The notes under the pieces were generated by a model, which had not been told where the DNA came from, searched no databases, and was given only the letters and a program-made list of their open reading frames with translations. Positions 56,904-64,000 of a DNA stretch of 64,000 bases are shown piece by piece. Source of the stretch: Takakia lepidozioides (taxonomy: Eukaryota > Streptophyta > Takakiopsida > Takakiales > Takakiaceae). Position 1 is the first letter of the stretch. Every line of letters starts with the position of its first letter. Both the position numbers and the translations under genes were made by a program. The stretch spans positions 15,872,001 through 15,936,000 of the forward strand of contig CM060733.1 of NCBI GenBank assembly GCA_030704615.1. The letters are read 5' to 3'.

Positions 56904-59900
56904 TTAATCTTGAAAATCATCCGAATCCTCATCCTGTTCTAGACTGTCCTGCTCCGCCTCCACCCCCTCAGTGCCTTTCTCATCTCCAGCGGACTGCTCG
57001 TTGGCCAGGCTTTCGAAAATCCCATCTTCCCCTTGCGGAACTGTCCATCTCACCTCCGTTGGGTCGTCTTCCTCCCTGTCTGCGTCGCTCTCATCCGCTG
57101 AATCACATATGTACTTTCGTACCCGTCTACCTGTCTGAGCTGCTGCCAACTCTTTCCTTATCCTTCTGTCCTCCCTAGCCCTCTCCAAAATCTGCTCTAC
57201 TTTACTGGGATTCTCACTTCTTCTAATCGCTGTATTTGCGAGTTTAGCTGCATAACTAGGAAGGGAGTAGTCCCTCACCGGGCTCGTCATGAAGTCGGCC
57301 CTCGCAAAGAACGGGACATTCTTCCTGGCAGGAAGTGTAGGCCCTACATGTTTCGACCCGGACCCTGCAATCCTGCACATGACAATCATCAACGAGACGA
57401 GAACCACAGTCGGGAAATTCGTTTGACATAAATGACCCAGAAGGCTTTGCAAACTTACAATGTTTGCACTCACTCGTATTCCGGGTTCTCCTCCGCATCA
57501 ATGTCCACTGTGTCTTCCTCGGACTCCGACGAATCCGAGGAGACTTCCGCTCTGTCGGGAGCCTTAACATTCCGTTGCAGCCCTTCCAGATGGGATCCCC
57601 ACACGGATGAATCCTCCTCGTAGGCAAAGAGGTGCCGGTCGGAAAACCGCCCAGCCCACATTGAGGCACCTGTTACAATGCCATCCACACATTACCACAT
57701 GGCGCTTCAGATGTTGCGAACTACATCCTAACGAGAATTTGCAGAACAGCATAGATCAAGATTCTGCATACCTGTCCCACAGATGAGGTCGAGCACTGTG
57801 CCCTCCACGTCTGTGCATGTCTCCATAATTGTCTGAATGAAGGCAGGGCTCCGAGTCCGTGAGTACCGCAGGGGTTCCGTTGAAGTGAGGCTATGAGGGA
57901 GAAGTTCCTTGGGAACGTTGTTGAACAGAACGTCGTAATCGAGTGGGTCGCAGTTCGGGTCAACCTTTCCTCCCTCCTTCCGGAAAGCAAAGGTGGAGTT
58001 CTCCTTCACAAAGCAGTATGCATCGAACTGCTTCGTCTGCATACACAGGGGGAAAACGATTAGAAACCGAATGCGGCACCGCATTTGAAAACACCCAAGC
58101 AAATGAATGGACGAGTGCCAGTGTCGTAATCACCTTCTTCCCTTCCGACCGAAGGCCCAGTGTGTTGATGCACGTCCACTTCTTTTTCAGAATCGGGACG
58201 GCGCTCTTGCGGGTCCACTTCGCAATTCCTGTCTGAGTGTTTTTTCCTCTGCTCGCCAGGACAACCACACAGCCTCTGTCGTCCAACACCATGCGGGCAA
58301 GCCCGAATCCTTTCTTCCAAAAGTCCTCCGAGTACCTGTTCCAAGATGGCAAAGCTTGCAGTCCTTCCACAGGCTCTCCGTCCGGAATATCCAAGATGAT
58401 CATATCGCAAGACCACTCGGTGGCATTTCCGCCCCTCCTACAATCCTTGTCTGCACACACCCTCTCAAAGAACGAGACCATATTCTGAAATCCTGGGGTG
58501 TCGGAAGGCTCTTCGGCAGTCGCCTTCTTCAGTGCTCTGCCCTTCAGACCCTCCATGGTCTTCATGTATGCCAACTTGGCTGCCCGTCCATCCAAAGCCG
58601 CCAAGAAACTCTCATTTACACACTGGACTACTGTTTCGGGAGCCACTTTCGGCCTCTTCATTTCCACCGGCTCGAAAGGGTGCCCCCCTGGGGGGTTGAA
58701 GAGTGCCTTCTTTGCCGAGCCAGTTCTCGTGCCTCTCGTGACAACGGTGGGCACAGGGGAGGCAGCCTGCGTTTGGGGGGTGGGCTGGTTGCAAAGTCTC
58801 CATCGGAGTCCTCTTCCTCACCCTCTTCCTGAACAGGCTGTTTCTGCTTCTTCGTTTTGGCGGGTGTCACAACAGCTGCTCCTTGCTGGCGAGTCCTCTT
58901 CTTCGACCCCTTCTGTTGGGCCTGCACAGCTGCATCCACCGTCTTTTGTGCCATCTCAGCTGCCTTTCTGGATTCTTCCAGAGCAGCAGATTCCTTTGCC
59001 GACTTTGGCCCAGCAGGGACACGTCTTTCCTTTCTCTTCTCTTCTGCCAAGGCGTGCAGATCTTTCTCAGACTCGTCAACAATACCGCCAGACATGTCCA
59101 GGTACCACGGGCATCCAACGAGATGCGCGGGATGCCATTGTTTCTGCATCTCGGGTGTGTAGACACAGCTTGGGCCCGCCACGGTCCAAGCCATGAAGAA
59201 CGGGGGCTCTTGAGCCAGGGCCCCTGTCTGAAGGAGCACGTATTTCATATACCTGCAAGGCAGTCAGCATGCGTGAGCAAAAGTTGAGACCAACCTACTC
59301 GCAGAGTGCCACCGAAAACATAAAATGCGAATGCGGTGCCGCATTTCCGAGACAAACCTCGTAACCAGGCTTCGCATACAAGGGCAGCTGTGCTTCACCT
59401 GTAAACAATTCGCATTGCAGCTTTCCCCGCTCCCTCCTGATGTGTAAACTCCACGCTCCTTCTTGCTGTCTGTAGCTCTCTGGCGAAAAGGTTGTCCTTG
59501 TACGCACATCTGAAACGTGTCACGTAGTCTTCCAATGTCTGTGTTCCATCCCATTTGACGTACAAGCCGAACGAATTTGTGTGCATTACGACTTGCTCCT
59601 TCGCATTCGACATTACCTGCGATTCCCAAATGCATTGTCACGTAGCAGTTCAGGGAATTCATGTCAGAAAAGCAAATCTGGGGAAGTACCTTGAATTACC
59701 TGGAACCACCAAGTCATACGGTTGAGCCACACATCCACTGCAGGGTCGGAAACTTCCAGTGGAAAAGACCACATTGTCCTTATGCTCTCGGATGCATTCC
59801 AGATCGACAGCCACCGTGTCTGCCATTTCCGATCCAATGTCAGGAGCTGGAAGAGAGTGGCTATTGCTAGGAAGGAACTTCAGTGCATTGAAACCTCACC

Positions 59901-62109
59901 TTCTCTTTCGCCTCCACACATGCCGTTGAGAGGTGATGCAGTTTCTCCAATTGCATGGTCGGCTGCATGGCCCGAGAATAGTGTTTTGCAATCTCGGGGA
60001 TGAAGTCCTTTCCAAGTGCCGGATCTGCAATTGCCACCAGCTTCACAAGCTTTGACTTGTATTTGGTTCTGGACTTGACACCGGCTTCCTTCAAGTGCTC
60101 AGTCAATGACTGCAACGTTTTGACCTGCCCCTCACTTTCCATGAAGAAGCGTTTGGCATGGGCCAAATCCAGCTTGATGTTTGACTGCCAACAAAAACAT
60201 GCAGAAGCGTTACATTCGATTCATGTGGAAACATTACTGAAAATTGGGGAAGGATGAGCAGAGGGAAATTGGAGGACGACTTACTTCGTATATCACCTCC
60301 ACCATTCCATCCATAGTGAGACGATACCATGTCCGGTCTGTTTTTGCAACGGCTTTCTGAATGAGCTCGGGCTCCAGCATTTCCGCAAACATCTGCGGAT
60401 CAGTGAGACCAGTTTTCCTCACCCTGTACAGCATATGTGCCATGTGGGTATGCACGTACGCATTCTCAGTGACCCTGCAAGGCACACTCTCCAGTTCAGT
60501 ACACGGAAGCACGGAAACAAACCAGAATGGAAACCGAAATGCGGCACCGCATTTCGAACGTGCTAGGGAGGGTATGAGTATCTTACGAGTTGAGGTCCGC
60601 CATGGCATTCTTGAGCAGGGAGGAGTCTGCCGCCTTCACCTTGAGGATGACACACTCCACCATGTAATGCCAGCCAATGTGCTTGGCATGGTTCTGCTTG
60701 ATGTACTCCCACCAGGCGAGAAGTCGGTGATTCCCGTCCCACACAAAGAACATTTTACCCGACATATGGCCGAAGTCTGGATCACCCTTCAGCGTCGCCT
60801 CGAATTCGTCGTTGCGAGTGTGCCAGTGGGTATCCCACGTTGACAATTCATCGGCAGTGGGTCCACGAGTTTCGCCGTCCTCATTCTCAATGGAAACGTA
60901 AAACGCTGCCGATCCCAGACGGTACCCTTCTCGAAATGCGAACTTGAGCTTATCCACATCTCCGGGAAGGGCCTGCCTGACGATGGGAAGGGAGACCATG
61001 CGACAGAGTGGGATTCGAAGAGTCCGCTGGAATACCCTGCTGCCCAGAACTCTGCCAATGCTACTGTGTGTCTCCTCCAACATTTTATCCGCTGCACTTT
61101 TGAAATCCTCCGGAGACATGTCTGTAGGTGCCGGTAGTGGCTGAGCAGCTGGAGCATCCTCAACTGGAGCTGCACTCTGGGGCCTGTGTGCGGGCAATTC
61201 TGCCATTGCAGAGGCCTCCTCCGGGCCTGCTTGCTCATCGGTGGTGAGGTCTTGCTGCGAACGTTGAGCGGCAGCACCCTCCTCCGGTACCAAATCGAGA
61301 TCAACGGTCGATCCCATTGCCTTCGCTGCAGCAGAGTCGGCCCCAACATCTGCAGGCGGGAAATCCTCCAGGAACTGAGCTTCAGCTCGTGGAAGCGGTT
61401 TTGCGGGAGATTGTTCGGCCGTCGCCCTGATTGCCTTCTGCTTCCTCATCCTTGCAGGTGAAGGTGTCTGCTGCAATTGAATCTGTCTTTACCCTGCTGC
61501 TTCATTCGCGTTGGGGGGGGTGAATCGGCCTGAGCCGGTTCAGAAGCCAGTAGAGGGACGGGCTGCTTCTTCTTCGACTTTGCTGGAGAAGGGCCCGACC
61601 CCTGCTGGCGATTCTCCATGACCGAAGAACGCGAGTCGATCTCTGGGGCTTTGAACTTGCCCTTCGAAGCCGCGTCTTTGAATCGCACAGGGCTAGGCCC
61701 GGCAGGAATACCCGCGCTCGGGGATCGGGTGGGTGTACGTGCTGCAGCTAGCTCCTCGGACTCTTCCTGCGGCTCTTCGGATTCCTGCGATCCCTCCAGC
61801 ACGTCCACCTTTCCTGTTAGGCATGCAAACATGTTCTGCATTCAAGTCTCCTAGCATTCAGTCTAAGAATTACAGAAGCAAAATGGGGGGTTCGGTGCTC
61901 GATCAGCTGCGCGCAGCCCGATCGCATGGAGCTCTCACTGGTGGCTGGGTTGCCTGAGTGGCCTGCTGCTCGGAGATGGCAATCTCCTCCTGTAGACGCA
62001 TCTGCTTCCTCCCCTTCGGCATTGGCCTACGTCCGAAGTATAATTTCCGGAGCTTGCGACGAGGTCTCCTGTCTGGTGCACGAAACTCCCCCCTCTCAGG
62101 TTCGAGCAT
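56904..62109 (-). CDS. ParB-like plus beta-class DNA methyltransferase-like fusion protein
   Basis: Exons placed: 62109-61939, 61835-about 61490, about 61476-60587, 60474-60285, 60184-59900, 59846-59700, 59616-59399, 59252-58134, 58036-57772, 57669-57474 and 57372-56904. The N-terminal quarter is basic and disordered. The third exon has a ParB-like domain: LPIVRQALPGDVDKLKFAF, then FFVWDGNHRLLAWWEYI, the DG-HR signature of the ParB superfamily. The 59.25-58.13 exon ends with a domain holding WSCDMIILDIPDGEP at the position of motif IV and FGLARMVLDDRGCVVVLASRG. The next two exons join as VLDLICGTGASMWAGR, a methyltransferase motif I, then DRHLFAYEED. The order IV then I is that of beta-class N4/N6 DNA methyltransferases. 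The C-terminus is acidic. Motif IV is DIPD rather than DPPY, so activity is doubtful. A frame jump at the G run 58775-58780 and an unresolved junction near 61470 remain. About 1,400 residues. I know this domain pair from phage and bacterial proteins; its role here is unknown. Confidence 0.7.
58070..58085. repeat. palindrome in an intron of the ParB/methyltransferase gene
   Basis: AATGCGGCACCGCATT, centre GCAC, in the 97-bp intron between exons ending at 58134 and starting at 58036. Confidence 0.9.
59330..59345. repeat. palindrome in an intron of the ParB/methyltransferase gene
   Basis: AATGCGGTGCCGCATT in the intron 59398-59253. Confidence 0.9.
60535..60556. repeat. palindrome in an intron of the ParB/methyltransferase gene
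   Basis: Palindrome with arms CGAAATGCGG and CCGCATTTCG around a CA centre, 22 bp and self-complementary except for the centre, in the intron 60586-60475. Confidence 0.9.
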
Positions 62110-62454
62110 AAGAAGAACAGAGAGAGGGAAAAGGGGCAAAGAGTGCAGATGGAAAGGGCGCGAGAGGGGTGACTGAGGAGACACGACAAAAGTAGATGAA
62201 ACGGCGGTGATGCACCACTTGGGTTCGAAAGGGTTGGACGAAAGTGTCTCCTCGTGGACTTTGCGTCATTACGAAATTCGAATCGTTCAGGGTACGCCTG
62301 CCGTCCGAAAAACAAACATCATTATCCAACGGTCAGGCCGCGCCGCCTCATGCCCCTTCAGTCAGATAGAGTGCCGACATGTGCAGCAATTCCGTTGCTC
62401 CACGTGTTCACATTTCAAGGCATTTCCGTCCCAGCGTCTGATGAGTTGGAGCGA
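62110..62454. promoter_or_regulatory. upstream region of the ParB/methyltransferase gene
   Basis: Sits between the start codon of the minus-strand gene and the first palindrome of the array, so it should contain the promoter. A pyrimidine/purine-biased stretch at 62110-62180 (CCCTTTCCATC type on the minus strand) could be 5' untranslated sequence. Confidence 0.4.
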
Positions 62455-64000
62455 AAATGCGAATGCGGCGCCGCATTTCCGTTAAGTACCATCACGAAGC
62501 TACACATCCGTACTTGTTGGAAGAAAATGCGGCACCGCATTTCCGTTCCACCTTCACATACCTTAGTTGTTGAACGGAAATACGGTGCCGCATTTCCGTC
62601 CCACAGCTCCATGTATGAGATTCAAAAGGGAAATGCGGCGCCGCATTTCCGTTCTGGAATGTCGAAAGGTGCGATTCGGACGGGAATGAGGCACAACATT
62701 TCAGTTCCCGTGGTTCATGATTTTCAATGTGAACGGAAATGCGGTACCGCATTTCCGTTCCCCCTTCACATACGTTAGTTGATGAATGGAAATGCCGTGC
62801 CACATTTCCGTTCGGGAAAGTATAGAGGTCTCACCTGGACAGAAATGCGGTGCCGCATTTCCGGTCTCGAAAGTTTGAAGGTCTCACATGGATGGAAATG
62901 CGGCAACACATTTCCGTAGCACAGCTCCAGGCCCCATATAGAAAACGGAAATGCGGCGCCGCATTTCCGTTCTAGAATGTCGGAAGGTGCGACTCGGACG
63001 GAAATGCGGTGCCGCATTTCTGTTCCCGTTGCGCACGATTTTCAGTCAGAACGGAAATGCGGTACCGCATTTCCGTTCTGTAGAGTATTAACGTCTGACG
63101 CTGGCGGAAATGCTGTGCCGCATTTTCGTTCCACAGCTCCATGCCTCACATACAAAACGGAAATGCGGCGCCGCATTTCCGTTTTGGAATGTCGGAAGGT
63201 GCGACTCCGACGGAAATGCGGTACCGCATTTCAGTTCCGATGTTTCAGGATATTTCATCAGAACGGAAATGCGGTGCCGCATTTCCCTTTTGAATCTAAT
63301 ACATTCCGTTCTGGAATGTTGGGAGGTGCGACTCGGATGGAAATGCGTTGCCGCATTTCAGTTCCGATGGTTCACGATTTTCAGTCAGAACGGAAATGCG
63401 GTACCGCATTTCCGTTCTGGAATGTTGGTAGGTGCGACTCGGATGGAAATACGCTGCCGCATTTCAGTTCAGATGGTTCACGATTTTCAGTCAGAACGGA
63501 AATGCGGTACCGCATTTCCGTTCTGGATAGTATGAATGTCTCAAGCGGTCGGAATTGCGCTGTATGAAGCTGTCGGAATCGCACTCGGCTCCATGCATCA
63601 GATACAAAATGGAAATGCGGCGCCGCATTTCCGTTCTGGAATGTCGGAAAGTGCGACTCGGACAGAAATGCGGTGCCGCATTTCTGTTCCCGTTGTTCAT
63701 AATTCTCAATCAGAACGGAAATGCGGTACCGCATTTCCGTTCCACCTTCACATACCGTGCTTGGTGGATGGAAATGCGGTACCGCATTTCCGTTATGGAG
63801 AGTATGAATGTCTTTTAAGGACGGAAATGTGCTGCAGCATTTCTATCCCTCAGCTCCATGCATCAGATACAAAATGGAAATGCGGCGCCGCATTTTCGTT
63901 CTGGAATGTCGGAAAAGTGCGACTCGGACGGAAATGCGGTGCCGCATTTCTGTTCCCGTTGTTCATAATTCTCAATCAGAACGGAAATGCGGTACCGCAT
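62455..64000. repeat. palindrome array, about 27 copies, period near 53 bp, truncated by the window edge
   Basis: Copies are centred near 62470, 62532, 62585, 62640, 62693 (decayed), 62747, 62798, 62853, 62905, 62958, 63012, 63065, 63117, 63170, 63223, 63276, 63351, 63403, 63456, 63508, 63562 (decayed), 63621, 63675, 63727, 63780, 63834, 63887, 63942 and 63994. Successive distances are nearly all 51-55 bp. The core is AAATGCGG-YR-CCGCATTT, with arms often extended to ACGG/CCGT and in several copies (near 63065, 63508) to CAGAACGG/CCGTTCTG, giving 34-bp perfect palindromes. Spacers recur in a higher-order pattern: TCTGGAATGTCGGAAGGTG, CCCGTTGTTCATAATTCTCA, CCACCTTCACATAC and CACAGCTCCATGCATCAGAT types reappear in similar order. 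The array continues beyond 64000. Confidence 0.95.

Noticed and set aside
62254-63818. Long reading frames through the palindrome array on both strands (up to 196 codons)
   Set aside because: The palindrome has no stop in most frames, so frames stay open by composition. They read as repeated MRCRISV, NAAPHFRS and KCGTAFPF in all frames and both strands, as expected by chance from the repeat.
62455-64000. CRISPR array
   Set aside because: Repeats with regular spacing, but the conserved part is a variable-centred palindrome, the spacers recur in a pattern instead of being unique, and the context is a eukaryotic nuclear genome with no cas genes.
55998-64000. Organelle-derived DNA carrying palindromic repeats like those of volvocine algae
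   Set aside because: The palindromes are in introns and flanks of a GT-AG spliced nuclear gene, and no organellar gene is present.

Overview
The window is nuclear DNA from an intron-rich, transposon-rich streptophyte that still makes flagellated cells. Three ordinary genes support this: a V-ATPase subunit d of the plant length (351 codons over 10 exons), a plant-type DDB2 with an N-terminal CCHC zinc knuckle ahead of its WD40 repeats, and CFAP61, an axonemal protein kept only by lineages with motile cilia. AP2/ERF and PLS-type PPR remnants and a CACTA element fit the same group. A charophyte such as Chara is my best guess, but this is inference from gene content, not from a database match.

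Layout. 1-4.6 kb: transposon debris, including an hAT-like element with an 8-bp target duplication, a SINE fragment and one arm of a large inverted repeat. 4.7-9.4 kb: V-ATPase subunit d, minus strand. 10.6-18 kb: LINE remnants, an AP2/ERF pseudogene fragment and the second inverted-repeat arm, which carries a SINE and a hAT-like MITE that the first arm lacks. 18.7-26 kb: DDB2, plus strand, with a LINE in intron 9 and another in intron 10. 27.3-40.9 kb: CFAP61, minus strand, convergent with DDB2, with many LINE 3' ends in its introns and one frameshift. 42.3-46.9 kb: a 144-bp tandem repeat, a decayed PPR pseudogene and a Ty3/gypsy pol fragment. 47-52.6 kb: a CACTA element with a TNP2-like transposase, inserted next to the gypsy remnant. 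52.7-55.8 kb: a first exon of an unknown gene and a divergent pair of related unrecognised genes.

56-64 kb is the most unusual part. A minus-strand, 11-exon gene (56.9-62.1 kb) encodes a protein that I read as a ParB-like domain joined to a C-terminal beta-class DNA methyltransferase-like domain, with motif IV before motif I. It is bracketed and interrupted by copies of a perfect palindrome with core AAATGCGG-YR-CCGCATTT. At least 12 copies lie just downstream, single copies lie in three of its introns, and upstream a regular array of about 27 copies with a period near 53 bp runs off the right edge. I saw no copy in the first 54.8 kb. The link between the gene and the palindromes is a hypothesis from proximity and from ParB and methyltransferase biology.

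Limits: splice sites were chosen by hand from GT-AG signals, reading-frame continuity and family knowledge. Two junctions remain unresolved (CFAP61 between 31.6 and 29.2 kb; the ParB/methyltransferase gene near 61.47 kb).
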